Source: Chiua virens (taxonomy: Eukaryota > Basidiomycota > Agaricomycetes > Boletales > Boletaceae). From it: a DNA stretch of 64,000 bases. The DNA lies in assembly GCA_019787685.1 (NCBI GenBank), contig JAHNUO010000002.1, positions 868,001 through 932,000 on the forward strand, given 5' to 3'. The translations under genes and the position numbers were made by a program. This document shows, one piece after another, positions 1 through 11,026 of the stretch. The notes under the pieces were generated by a model. It saw only the letters and a list, made by a program, of their open reading frames with translations, did no database searches and was not told the DNA's origin. Within the stretch, counting starts at the first letter, position 1, and every line of letters begins with the position of its first letter.

Positions 1-1273
1 GAAACACTGGAAACAGGAACAAAACCAGATGATGACGCAGGCAAGCTATATCTAGGTCCATGATTCCGAACGGGAGAATGTTGACTGGAGATCGATCCAT
101 TTTCATATGTCGGATAGTAGGAACTGCCAAGACTAAGGCGAGACTGAGGAGTTGTTGGAGTAATCGCATTGTCATAGACATAGTTAGAGTCCTCTATCTG
201 CCCTTGCTGCTCATAGGACTGTGAACCGGGCAGCGGTAATGGATGGAATCCTGCAGTCGTCGACGGCCTCATTGCCTAAGGAATGCGACTACGTATCAGA
301 TGGCATACATGCGAGAAGAGAAAGTCAACTGACTGTACTATTATTCCGCGATCGGTGAACCACCACGCCGAGTTCCGCAAAACCATTGGTCATTTGATCC
401 ATTGAAGACGACACATTTCTCTGCTCATAAGGTGGTGCATACAGTTCTGGACGGGGACCTGAGACGCGAAGAGATGACGGCAATGAATCGATATGGTTAA
501 CTGCGCTAGCTGGCGCTGGCTGAGCGGTGGGACGTGCACTTCCATTCGGCGAAGCATTACTGTCCGCAGGAACAAATGATCCAGGTCCGCCATAGTTTTT
601 ATTCGAAACAGTCGGTTTCCGAGAAGCCTTCTTCTCTGGCGGGGGCTCCTGGATAATGGTGAATCAGTGAGATTTCCAGCCGGTTCTCTGAAGACGCACA
701 TTCGACCAGAATGTTAGCTCGATATAAACTTCGCCCGCATACTTGTCTTTATTCATGAGAGTAAACCACTCTGACTGGGATCAACACGGGAGATCAGGAT
801 CCATAGTAACCGACTTACCATCCGTCTCGCCCTTTGTCAAAGCCTCGGTGAGATCAACGAGCGTCTCCCCGATGAAGTCTGGATCACGAGCATCATCGGC
901 GTAACATTGAATCCTCATAAAGTTCCCGCCCTTGATTTTCTTAGGACCCTTCCTCTTTGGAGGTAGTGGAGGAGGAGTTTCGCTCCCTGGCGCAGACCGA
1001 ACAAGGCCAGCCTCTACATCCTCAAGTATAGTGAACCGGAATTCTTCGTCCCACTCCGGGTGCTGACCGCCGCGCTTGATCACTTTAGTCCGTCGCTTCT
1101 CTTCGTTCAGTGTCACGAGGCAATACGGGGCCTGTTTCCCAATATGCCTTTTGTTTGGCAAGTTTTTCTGTCCGCGCTGTCAGAAAGTAAGCCACCGGAC
1201 GTTAGACAACCTGCCGTACCGCCTTGAGTATGACAACTATCAAGGTTCCGATGTCGTGTGGTGCGAAGGACAT
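1..1273 (-). CDS. C2-domain protein, Inn1/Fic1 (ingression) type, 3' part beyond window
   Basis: Exons join as 1273-1220, 1167-819, 770-700, 648 to about 300, and about 275 to the left edge. The start at 1273 gives MSFAPHDIGTLIVVILKA, spliced by a 52-nt intron to KNLPNKRHIGKQAPYC, the typical first strands of a C2 domain. The domain continues through GDHPEWDEEFRF-like and GEVYIELTFW segments over about residues 5-165, with a proline-rich insert (PPPLPPKRKGPKK). The tail is Ser/Pro-rich. In Inn1 and Fic1 this layout, an N-terminal C2 domain plus a proline-rich tail bound by SH3 proteins, serves septum ingression and cytokinesis at the bud neck or division site. The family assignment rests on architecture and the opening motif. 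The donor of the last visible intron is uncertain, and the C-terminus lies outside the window. Confidence 0.75.
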
Positions 1274-2773
1274 GAATTGGTACGCTGTAAGATGAGGGAG
1301 AAAGGGAAGGATGAGGAAATAAAAGCACGTCCTGCCTTTCACGTCAATCAAACCTCATCGACCAGGATACTTGGCCACAAAACAACACTCAGTGGCTGTG
1401 TCAGTATATTTACCGTAACTCTTTGGTAACGGACAGCCTTTGTTCCGCAGCCTCAAACGTGTGTAAGAAAACAATAAACGATGGTGTCCCCAAGCAGTGG
1501 AACTTTGCAAATGCTAGTACTACTGTAGATGACAAACCCTCGGGCTCTACAATTTACCGACCACTTGCCAGCGTACAGTCGTCAACTCCCCCAAAGGCTC
1601 AGGTCAACTCAGAGGAGAATGACACTGGCAAACACGGCCACGTAATCCGCACGGCATCTCACACCAGTCTGATATGCCTCTCTTTTCTATTCTGAATCTC
1701 AGTAAGTGAGGTGCTCTGACCTGGCCTCTGCGGAGTCCAAGGCTAATAACCCAGTCCCTTTCTCGTACAACACCTTCAAGACCTCTTTGATTTCTGCGAT
1801 TCGAGGCATGACTGTTGACATGACCGAGACGTCCAGACGCTGCTTAACTATTCAGCAGAACATCGGGGAGCCCCCTATAGGTTTGTCGCAGAATAACATG
1901 ATCACAGAGACCTATCCCAACGTTATCCACGACGCGCGAGACAATCGGATGACACCCCAGTGCAGAAGAGGATTTGGTGAGGCAGTGCTATGCCGAGGTG
2001 CAGGATATTTTGAGGAAGTACGCACGCAGGTGCGAAGAGTGTGTTTATATTTGATCATACTGTCGGGTGGACACCTAATAGATGAACAGATGCGGCGTCA
2101 GGCAGGAAAGGTGTGTCCTCCTGCGGCGTATGGCAATTCGGTTGTGCGCGAGCCGTACTGACTCGGACGCGGCGGTCTCTTCTTGTGGATATAGCACCTT
2201 GTTCATATTGATCTGACATCTGCCGCTGTGGAACACCGTGTTAGGTACCATCTCCCCGATGATGCTGAGAGATTGTTGGATGGGCGATGCCAGGTCGTCA
2301 ACGTCTGGAGGTTGGTTGGACGCACGCGCTTCTGTTCAACATGATGCTTGTGTAAGACCTTTGCGGTGGCCCATGTCCCCTTGGCTTGGTTCGTTCCATC
2401 GATGTCGACGCTGATCTGGTCCAGACGCAGATTGTTCTTCCTCAAGTGTTTTGACTCGGACCCGGACAAGGCGCGATTGACGCTGCATTCGTGGACAAGA
2501 CGAGTCCAGCGGAGGCGCCGCAGACGATCGATCGAAGTGAGGGCGTTGGTATCTGACAAGGAGTGAGTGTATGATCAAGCGCCTTCTAGAATATAGATAT
2601 TTATGTGGATATCGTAGACCCAAATCACAAGAAGCCCACTTCTGATACTAAAAGATGCGCTCATATTTTCTTCCAAAGTCATCGAACATCGGCTTCATCC
2701 ACGGGCGTAAGGAACATCGGGAACCTGGTATGTAGATACATGTCGCTTCTATATAACAAGTTCGCACGAGTAT
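1274..2773. other. 1.5-kb gap with no supportable gene
   Basis: This stretch lies between the 5' end of the C2 gene and the 3' end of the GH125 gene. Open frames of up to about 150 codons occur on both strands (for example 1706-2161 plus), but none has a recognisable domain or splices into a longer conserved product. It presumably holds the C2-gene promoter and the GH125 3' UTR. No tRNA, tandem repeat or terminal repeat was seen. Confidence 0.5.
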
Positions 2774-5171
2774 CTATTGTCCTGGTATATAGGGTTCAGT
2801 GGTCTCGAACAAGAGGTGGGGCTTTCGCTGAGCAAGATCCAAGATCATCTCACTAAAGTAACTATTAGCCCATGCGAACCATGATCTGGTATAATCGCTT
2901 CCGTTGTAAATGTTGATCGATTCGTGGATTAAGCCAAGTCCTGCGGTGTTCTGCACGTCTTCAATTAGATCACGACCAGAAGGATGAAGTGCCGCAAGGA
3001 CCTACATTGACAATCATGTATAGTGACCTCTGGATTTCGTCGTCGTCGTCACTGCCAAAGATATTAGAAATTTGTGACATCGGCCAAGGGTGCCACGCCT
3101 CAATGTGGGGACCACTGTATGAAAGAAAATGAGGCTTATTCATCGTTGATCGTAAATCGAAGTTACTAACCCAATGCCGCTGAAGTTTTGACCGCTGGCG
3201 TAATACGGGTTCCAGCGGGACATCAACATCTTCTTCGTCTTGAGATAGGTAGAGTCATTCCTGTCGAGAAACCCTAGGTAAGGAAGTGAAAGGAGAGACT
3301 AAAAAAGGTTGTATCATTCCATGCAAGTCAAGTAATACTTGCTCACCGGAACATTAGCGTCATCCATCATGTATACGGAACCAAGGCCTTCACTGTGAAT
3401 AAGTCACACAATGTTATGAAAAACCTCTAAAATCACACCGTTAGTCTCATATGCAAAAACATTGTTGATGGCCTGAGTAAGAGCGTCCAGTAGTATCAAT
3501 TGAATCCGGACATCGAAACGTACAGCATGCTCATAGATGGCATCCTTAATGCTCTGGCTCCATTGCTCCGCCTTAGCACTAACACTAGGTGCGATATCAA
3601 CTTCGTCCAGTATCGTGGCTAAATTGTTCATTTCGACACTGAGCATGGCATTCGCCGGCGTGAGGAAAGCTGACATGTACATGACCGAATGCCAATCAAA
3701 TGTAGCTAGACGTACCATAAACGGACAAATCGTCGGAGGGACGATGACTGGTTCCGACCATACCAGTAAAACTTTTGGGTTCGCCATTGCCGCCATTATT
3801 GACTGGACCAGAGAGGGACCCTGGAAGCCCGGTCCAATTGTAGTAGGAGATGAAATCGAAGCTGGCGCCGTACGAAGGCTGAGACTGTTCATTCATAACA
3901 CGAAAAATCTGGTCAATTGCAGATAACCCTGTGTGGGGATGAGCATCGATCCATTCTTGGCAGAATGAGTAAAAAGACTCGCAATTAGTATTCATCATCG
4001 AGGGGTCTTTTGTTGCTTGGTAGTAGGACACGGATAATTTGATGAAACCACAGAGCGAATCGAGTTCGTACTGCATCACCCAGGCATCCATTATGTCTAC
4101 TTTTTTCAGTAATGAGAATAAACACACTTGCCTTGCATTCGAACACCGTTTGGTTATCGGCAGGACTGGCACAATTGGTCAAATCCTCCTTATGAAGTGT
4201 CCACAAATAAAGCTTACGGATTGACGACCACACCATCAGCCCAGGAGTTGTGAGTGGGTGGCAAACCGCTCTCTGGAGGAGGCTGGAAGGCGCCACAATA
4301 AGGGTATTGTGATATATATCGCGCCTCATTATTGATCACAGCTTTGACAAGGGCAGCAAGCTCCGGGTCTATCGACAAGAGATGACGATATTGAGCAAAC
4401 TATGCGACTCATGAACATCGAAAAAGGTCCTAGGATCTAGCACCAACCTGGTTTCCGGTGTCTCGAAGCCATTGCGCGCTACACATCTGATGTCAGCGAA
4501 GTCTCTAGCTGTTATAGATTGACCATACGAAATATCACCAGTGATTATAAAGGCCAAGTTATCATCCTGTACACTGAGTTATGTGACAAATGACAATATG
4601 TTTCACTAACAGCCTGCCTTGTTGAAATATTTGACGGTGGTATCTATGGAATCAACATTCAACTTCAAGGAAAGACCTATAGAGTTATTTCTTGAGTCAG
4701 TGCTCACCAAGGGTGTTTGGGAATGTGTTTTCGAACAAGCGTGCAATATCCGGATCTTTTAAACGCGCAGTCATGTCCAAGATAACTTTCTACGGAACGA
4801 ATATCTAAGATGCCCACCCAGGAGAGAGGAAACTTGAAACTGGCACCACCTACCTCGACAGACGTGCTGTTGAACGTGCGACACGCAGGATCGGGCCGCA
4901 TGTAGGGCAAACCTAACAGACCCAAAGAAGGGTTACCGTGGGGGGTCTGGAGGTTCATCATTCAGGTTGGATATCATTAGACTGTCGGATGCGAGTAATC
5001 AGCATGGAGTCGCACCAGTGAATATGTAGAATAGTCTGGACAGCTTGCCCCATGATTAAGAGCAGCGATTAAAGGCATGGCGAGGGCGAGCGTATCGAGT
5101 CCGGACCTTGTGTCGTTCACAAAATCCCACATACGCCGTAGAAGAGTATAAGGTGAATAACTCCACAGCAT
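2774..5171 (-). CDS. Glycoside hydrolase family 125 (alpha-1,6-mannosidase type)
   Basis: About ten short exons rebuild a full GH125 protein. Landmarks in order are SCPDYSTYS, LGLLGLPYMRPDPACRTF, ARLFENTFPNTLDTTV, FIITGDISAQWLRDTGNQ, HNSWADGV, FECKYELDSLCGFIKLS, YMMDDANVPSLLSLPYLGF, GGPHIEAWHPWPMSQI and NTAGLGLIHESIN, ending in RKPHLLF plus a short tail. The Asp/Glu-containing blocks GDI-WLRD and MMDDANVPSLLSLPYLG are hallmarks of the family, which are metal-independent exo-alpha-1,6-mannosidases acting on N- or O-glycan and mannan chains. Two introns use GC-AG borders (4567-4617 and 4071-4131). The N-terminus is the weak point: 5171 is the first ATG, no clear signal peptide is visible, and an extra intron in the first exon is possible. 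Confidence 0.92.
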
Positions 5172-5445
5172 CCCAGTGCAGGTCCTTCTATCAGGTCGAA
5201 GAAGACCGGGATAACAAGTTTACCAACTTCGAATGAATAGTCACTGGACCCGCAGACGCCGAGGAGTCAAAGATGAAGAGAAAACGTTACGAGAATTGAT
5301 ATCAAGCGAGGGTACCAACGCGAATAGTAGTAGATACAGGATACGCTATACGTTAAGTAAGCAGACAAAAAGTGGGCTAGTAGTAAGGCCCAGGGAGCGA
5401 CAAGAAACAGTGTAGAAACGCGAGTGCAGCGCCCAGCGATATAAC

Positions 5446-7140
5446 TCATTCAACGGAAGCTTTCAAAACTGCTGCGCCTGTCGACCGTCCCAAAGTCGAA
5501 GGCACATCCTCATCATGGCGTTCTCGAGCCTCGCGGGGGTCAAATCCCGCCTTGTTCCTTTCCTCTTCCCCGCCAACTTCGCCAGTGAGCCCTCGACCCT
5601 CAGGTTCTGATGGCGACTCTGTACTTGGCTCACCTTCAATCACGTTGTCCTTGAGCTTTTCATCGTCCACATCCTCTATGCTCACAGGCCCTCCAGTTTT
5701 CATGCTAGTACCCGCCCATGTGTACTTGCTTGTCATGGTCAAGACTGGACCACTCCCAAGAACCTTGGCACTCCACCCGCTGACCTCACTGTCCCAACTT
5801 CCTCTCCTGGAGCTTCTGGGTCTGAGAGCGCGGAGACTGGCGTCCACATCCCGCTCCCCATCGACATCTAAGCGATCATCATCTGCAAGAAGAAATTGGC
5901 TGGTATTTTCCCCTTCTGGATCTCCGAGAACGCTACCTCCGAGGTGGGAGATGGAGTCGCCGCCTCCAAGCAGGCCAGACATGGTCGCGGATCCCAGCGA
6001 ACCAATCGTCAGGCGTGCTCCGGGTATTGCGTAGGCTGAGGAAGCAAGTGTGAGCATCGAGGCATTGTCAAGGGGTGGCGAAGAGGGACGTGGATTATTT
6101 CGAGGATGATGTGCCGTATGGAGCGGTGCCTGAAGTCCATGAATGTTATGTCCTGACAGCCCGGAGTTTGATGAACCGTGATTCGCGTGCGTCATTGAGG
6201 TCGGAGAATGTGATATAGACTGCGGTGAAGGTGGGAGGGCAGAAAACGTAATAGATGCACCACTACCAACCAGGCCACCATTGGTGCCTGTAGAAGATGT
6301 ACGAGCATGAATCGCATGGCGTGGCGAGATCTGCGATACAGGAGTCACAGGGACCTGAGCAATGTGTGCGACACCTGCAGGCGGCAAATCAATGCTGAGA
6401 ACAGTAGTGGGTTTGGTGCTGGCTGCAATGCTGCGGAAAGTGCGCGAATGTGAGATGTAGGATGAAGAAGAATGAGAAAGCGAAGGTGACGGGGGGGTTC
6501 TAGGAGGCAGAGGACGTAATGATGCATCCTCATCAGCCTCGAGGGCACTTGCAGGAGACCACATCGAATCACGAGCCAGGGATGAGCGGTGGGTGGAAAC
6601 ATCCACGTTATCGTCATCACCAGAATGTAATGATTGATTATGCTCGGTATCCACATCATTGAGGGAAATGGTACGCCGCTGCGACACAGAAGATGGGACA
6701 CCCTTCTTGTGATAGTGGATGGTACCCTGCCGTTGGGATGGGGTGGCCTGCGGCAAGGGAGAGGACACGGTTCGGCCATTGGGCCGTGCAGCGGACGTGA
6801 TTGGGGCACCAAGACGACTCTTGGGGTTCGGGACGGCCGTTTGACCAGCGTTCAGGCTATTCCCATCAGAAATTCTCCTTGCCCTGCCTGACCCGCCGAG
6901 TTTGCGCTGGAACCAGTTGATGATAGGTTTGCTAGAGCGGTGGGGCACTTTCTTGGTGTACAGCTGCTCTGACACTGGGGTGTGCTGCGATGGGAGTGGA
7001 GCTTTGGGAGCAACCAATTGCGCGCGTTGTTGCTTTGCCTGCGAGCTGTCTGCATTTATAAACTTGGGTTGAGGCTTCTGTGCGTAGGGATCGTAAGACC
7101 TTGCGGGGGCCATTGTGGTGGTTGCAGTTGCTGAAGGCAT
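5446..7140 (-). CDS. Disordered basidiomycete protein of unknown function
   Basis: This is a single uninterrupted reading frame of 564 codons starting at an ATG (7140). The product is rich in Ser, Pro, Thr and Gly, with almost no predicted globular core. The N-terminal third has a short basic, probably conserved block around residues 70-92 (KPIINWFQRKLGGSGRARR). The C-terminal region has a compact segment with tryptophans (RRGSWDSEVSGWSAKVLG, about residue 455) followed by an acidic tail. No catalytic motif, membrane segment or signal peptide is visible. Its length and lack of introns are unusual here and support one real exon. The gene lies 305 bp downstream of the LEU1 stop-proximal side in tandem orientation. 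I do not recognise a family beyond a generic basidiomycete hypothetical protein. Confidence 0.72.
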   Translation of the reverse strand: MPSATATTTMAPARSYDPYAQKPQPKFINADSSQAKQQRAQLVAPKAPLPSQHTPVSEQLYTKKVPHRSSKPIINWFQRKLGGSGRARRISDGNSLNAGQTAVPNPKSRLGAPITSAARPNGRTVSSPLPQATPSQRQGTIHYHKKGVPSSVSQRRTISLNDVDTEHNQSLHSGDDDNVDVSTHRSSLARDSMWSPASALEADEDASLRPLPPRTPPSPSLSHSSSSYISHSRTFRSIAASTKPTTVLSIDLPPAGVAHIAQVPVTPVSQISPRHAIHARTSSTGTNGGLVGSGASITFSALPPSPQSISHSPTSMTHANHGSSNSGLSGHNIHGLQAPLHTAHHPRNNPRPSSPPLDNASMLTLASSAYAIPGARLTIGSLGSATMSGLLGGGDSISHLGGSVLGDPEGENTSQFLLADDDRLDVDGERDVDASLRALRPRSSRRGSWDSEVSGWSAKVLGSGPVLTMTSKYTWAGTSMKTGGPVSIEDVDDEKLKDNVIEGEPSTESPSEPEGRGLTGEVGGEEERNKAGFDPREARERHDEDVPSTLGRSTGAAVLKASVE

Positions 7141-7339
7141 GCACGATTAAATCTGCGGTCTCGAGGGCCCCGGCGCAGTAGTTGGAAGATGGAGAAAAGG
7201 AAGATGGAGAATAAATGCTCTGCCATGTAAATTAGGCAGTGTCTGGTTCTGTCTCGGATGCAGTAGCGCTCGTGAACATCGACAAGATTCACATTGTTTT
7301 CGCAAAATAGTACAGGGATTTCTACATCTTACAGGTTAT

Positions 7340-10039
7340 CTACCATTCTGTCTTCTTGCTCGCCTTCGTCGGGGCAACTGGGATCTTGTTTCCTTTGTAC
7401 CCAAATCCGTCCAGCCATGGCCAAACTGCGGACCTGCTCTGCTCAAACCCGATGATGGCATCTTCCCTCCGCAGGGTCAGCGCAATATCATCTAGACCAT
7501 TCAATAAACAGTGGCGCCGGAAAGGGTCCACGATAAAGGAGATTGCTGGCTTTCCATTGGCCCGTCTCACTTCCTGTTTCTCGAGGTCCACCTGAAGCTC
7601 CACACCTGCTTCTGCATCCGCAGCAAGGTCTTTGCAATCTGCTTGAGAGAGTGCCAGAGGAAGCATGCCATTCTGCATAGCATTATTCCGGAAAATCTCG
7701 CCGAAACTTGGGGCAATGACGCAGCGAATTCCGAAGTCGTTTCTACGATTCATAGTCGTTAATCCCGAAAATGAGAAGGTTAGACTCGGACAGGAAGACT
7801 TACAGGCTCCATGCAGCATGCTCTCGGGAGCTACCGCAGCCAAAGTTGGGCTCGCTGACGACAAGGATGCTGGCCTGGTCATACGGAGCGCGGTTCAAGA
7901 TGAAGTCCGTCTTCTCCCCTGTCTTTGGATTGAAGCGAAGGGCGTAAAACAAGGCATTAGACAGGCCAGTACGTTTCAATGTCTTGAGGAATTGCTTGGG
8001 AATGATCATATCCGTGTCAACGTTGGCCATGTGCAAAGGCGCTGCGACTCCTTTGAGAACGACAAACTTCGGAACCCCAGAACTCGAGGACGTGGGGAGG
8101 GATGTCTCAGATGCACGAGTGAGTGGCTGCGGTTCGGGAGGAGGGAGGACAGGGTCAGTCAAGAACTCGTGGGGGCTCGACTGCTTCAGCTTCGTTGCTT
8201 CAGCGATGTTGGTCTCGGCTCTTGACCCCAGCACCTTCCGAACATCAGTGAGCTTGCCTGAAAGGGCTGCAGCTGCAGCCATCGCAGGGCTAACGAGATG
8301 GGTCCGCCCTCCAGCACCTTGGCGGCCTTCGAAATTACGGTTACTAGTACTAGCACAACGCTCGCCAGGAGCCAGTTGATCTGGATTCATGCCTAAGCAC
8401 ATAGAGCATCCAGCCTCGCGCCAGTCAAAACCGGCTCGTTTGAAGATGGTATCTAATCCTTCGGTTTCTGCATGTCGCTTCACCAATCCCGAACCAGGAA
8501 CAACCATAGCTTGGACGTTCGGAGCCACCTTGGCGTCGGGGCCGGCAACCAAAACAATACGAGCAGCAGAACGAAGATCTTCGATACGACCGTTGGTGCA
8601 GGAACCAATGAATACTTTGTCTAGCAAAACATCTTCCATGGGGGTATTGGGTTGCAGACCCATGTAAGCCAAGGCTCGCTCTGCGCTAGCCCGCTTAGCG
8701 GGGTCTGTCATCTGTGTAGGATCTGGGACAGAACCAGTGATGGAAACAACATCTTGGGGAGACGTTCCCCACGTCACAGTGGGTGGTATGTCGGCTGCAT
8801 TGACCCTCAACTCGATATCGAATTTAGCATCGTCGTCGCTCTTCAAGGAACGCCAATAGGCCACAGCACGTTCCCATGCTTCGCCCTTTGGAGCCAGGGG
8901 GCGATTGCGGAGGTATTCGAATGTAACTTCATCTGGTGCAACCATACCAGCTCGGGCACCGGCTTCGATGCTCATGTTGCAGACGCTCATACGAGCCTCC
9001 ATGCTGAAGTTGCGGAAGACGGAACCAGCGTATTCAATGACATGACCCGTGCCTCCAGCTGTTCCGACGAGTCCGATAATGTGTAAGATAACGTCCTTCG
9101 AGGTCACGCCTTCGGCAAGTTCACCGTCCACGGTGATGCGCATGTTCTTGCCCTTTCGCTGTAGTAAAGTTTGAGTGGCAAGGACGTGCTCGACCTCGGA
9201 TGTCCCAATACCAAACGCCAAGGAGCCGAAAGCGCCATGAGCTATGTAAAGGAACCGTAAGTACTGGGAAGATTTAATATCACATGGCGGACGTACTGGA
9301 TGTGTGTGAATCACCACACACACACGTTATGCCCGGAAGCTGTGTAAGAGATTAGCATCAGATAAGTATCGGATGTATGGGTGGAGATCTTACCGTGAAG
9401 CCTTGTTCGGGTCCGATGATATGCACGATGCCTGTAGTTCAATCGGCGACAAAGTTGACAAAAGAATAGAACATGGCCATACCCTGACGCCGGTCCGCCA
9501 AACCAAAGTAAGTGAGACCGAATTCTTTGACGTTTTCTTCGACAGCCAGACACTGGGCACGGGAATCGGGTTCTGCTACAAATGTATCGACAGATTTGTA
9601 ATTCTTGCGGGAGATCGTTCTTATATCGGATGAGGATTCCGACATGGTCCGCACATAAGCGGAAAATCACTCACGGAATGTTATGATCGAGAGTAGCCAG
9701 GGTGCAGTCTGGTCGACGGACGCTCCGCCCAGCTGTTCGCCTAGCCGCACAATGAACAAATCGACTGACATGAACAACTGGAGACGTACAATCCCTCGAA
9801 CGCCTGAGGACTCGTGACCTCATGAACAAGGTGACTGCGAACCAGGGTCATGAATGGATTCACTTGCGAAACCCATATGCATACCGATCAATGTAGATTA
9901 GAGCTAGTCCATCTTCCATAGTATCACTAAGGGGGATGAGGTCGAGATCGATATCATGATGCATGTCTGTCACTCACACGACATGATCATCCCAAATTTT
10001 ATCGTACAAAGTGCGGGGGCCAGTAACGGGTGCAGGCAT
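7340..10039 (-). CDS. LEU1: 3-isopropylmalate dehydratase (alpha-isopropylmalate isomerase)
   Basis: This enzyme converts 2-isopropylmalate to 3-isopropylmalate in leucine biosynthesis and carries a 4Fe-4S cluster. The fungal protein fuses the bacterial LeuC and LeuD subunits, and both halves are present. The start ATG at 10039 gives [19 protein letters not shown]. Small 5' exons follow ([32 protein letters not shown]), then the large exon below about 9240. Cluster-binding cysteines are visible in the GDSHTST region (CVCGDSHTS), [13 protein letters not shown] and [19 protein letters not shown]. The LeuD half has [16 protein letters not shown] and [13 protein letters not shown], and the last exon holds [17 protein letters not shown]. 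The stop is at 7340-7342. The promoter shared with RPL29 contains a fold-back element with CGGCCG sites. Confidence 0.97.
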
Positions 10040-10094
10040 GATAGTAGAAATGTGAGGGCGAGAGAGCGTTGTGCTGTCCACAACTCGGTTCAAC

Positions 10095-10210
10095 CAAGTG
10101 CTATTTAGTAATGTGATCTCGGCCGATGAGAACGTAACGATTCATGCTTATATAATTCTCGGCCGAGTTGCGAGGGTCGGCCGAGATCCCATTACACTAA
10201 ATAGCACTTG
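10095..10210. repeat. 116-bp fold-back (terminal inverted repeat) element in the LEU1/RPL29 promoter
   Basis: The outer arms CAAGTGCTATTTAGT (10095-10109) and its exact reverse complement (10196-10210) match over 15 of 15 bases. The homology continues inward through GATCTCGGCCGA (10115-10126) and its complement (10177-10188), with a 2-nt length difference and one mismatch. About 50 bp lie between the arms. The shape resembles a tiny MITE or a hairpin. No clear target-site duplication is visible in the flanks (left CAAC, right CATC). It starts 56 bp upstream of the LEU1 ATG and ends 273 bp before the RPL29 ATG. Confidence 0.75.
10119..10184. promoter_or_regulatory. Three CGGCCG palindromes, candidate Zn2Cys6 binding sites
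   Basis: TCGGCCGA occurs at 10119-10126 and 10177-10184, and CTCGGCCGAG at 10158-10167, all inside the fold-back element upstream of LEU1. Inverted CGG/CCG half-sites are the standard targets of fungal Zn2Cys6 factors; Leu3 of yeast controls LEU genes through a CCG-N4-CGG site. The spacing here (none) differs from Leu3, so the regulator, if any, is not implied by sequence alone. Confidence 0.35.
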
Positions 10211-10483
10211 CATCAAAAAATGTTGTTCTTGGATGGTTCTAATTGTGAGGGAAGGGACGAAAACTCGACTGGAGGACGTCCGAACAAAAAGATATCGATC
10301 AATAGCATCACTGAAAGAGGATGGTTAGTTGAGACCGACTCCGAGCGGATCATCCAAGCTCAAGTGTCGGAAAATGCCGTGATAAAACTGCATAGTTTTT
10401 CAGCCACATATGCTCAATGCTCATCTAAGACGTTAGCTGAGACGACAAGCGTGCAAGCCCCGATTGAGTCTTGAATCGACGTT

Positions 10484-10879
10484 ATGGCCAAATCCAAGAA
10501 GTGCGTACCTCTCACATTACGCGCAACCGATACTAATCCAATGTAGCCATACCAATCACAACCAGAACAGCAAGGCCCACCGGAATGGTATCAAGCGGCC
10601 AAAGGCCAACCGGACGCGCTCGATGAAGGGGGTGAGCACTCGTGCTTGTGTCCAGGTGTCTCCATCTTAACGTCTATTCCCTATAGGTTGATCCCAAGGT
10701 GTGCTAACTCCATCCGTTTTAGTACCTGCATGCGATCCTAATCTCGTCCTATAGTTCCGCAAGAACGCTCTCTATGCACTTGTTGGATCTGTACGTTCAA
10801 CCCTTACCTTTCTGGGACCCTTATCTCACACTTTGCTAGCGAAAAGCATGCGCAGAGCGAAAAGCAAGCTCTTCATGAT
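10484..10879 (+). CDS. RPL29: 60S ribosomal protein L29 (eL29)
   Basis: Five small exons (10484-10500, 10547-10631, 10687-10698, 10755-10790, 10847-10879) encode a basic protein of about 60 residues beginning MAKSKNHTNHNQNSKAHRNG, the invariant start of eL29, followed by IKRPKANRTRSMKGVDPKF and RKNALYALVGS. The length fits fungal eL29. Exon 3 is only 12 nt and encodes VDPK. The last acceptor is ambiguous: AG at 10845-10846 gives HAQSEKASSS and a stop at 10877-10879, while an earlier AG gives a longer, less eL29-like tail. The gene is divergent from LEU1 and convergent with TFC1. It is too fragmented to appear as one long open frame. Confidence 0.93.
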
Positions 10880-11026
10880 CTTGGCGGTTTCCTTTCCCCC
10901 TGCCTCCGCGCCACGATGGCCCGAGAATCGCGGGCGTGTAGTTCGCACTCGACACATGTATTACATATCGTACTATGCGCTATAACCTAGGTCATAAAAA
11001 GAACATCGCATTCCACAGCACTTGGA

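Noticed and set aside
1706..2161. 151-codon plus-strand frame in the 1.5-kb gap
   Set aside because: No recognisable motif, no splice extension and odd composition; treated as chance.
10071..10670. Plus-strand open frames running from the LEU1 promoter through the fold-back element into RPL29
   Set aside because: They cross the palindrome and RPL29 introns, show no domain, and arise because the region lacks stops by chance.
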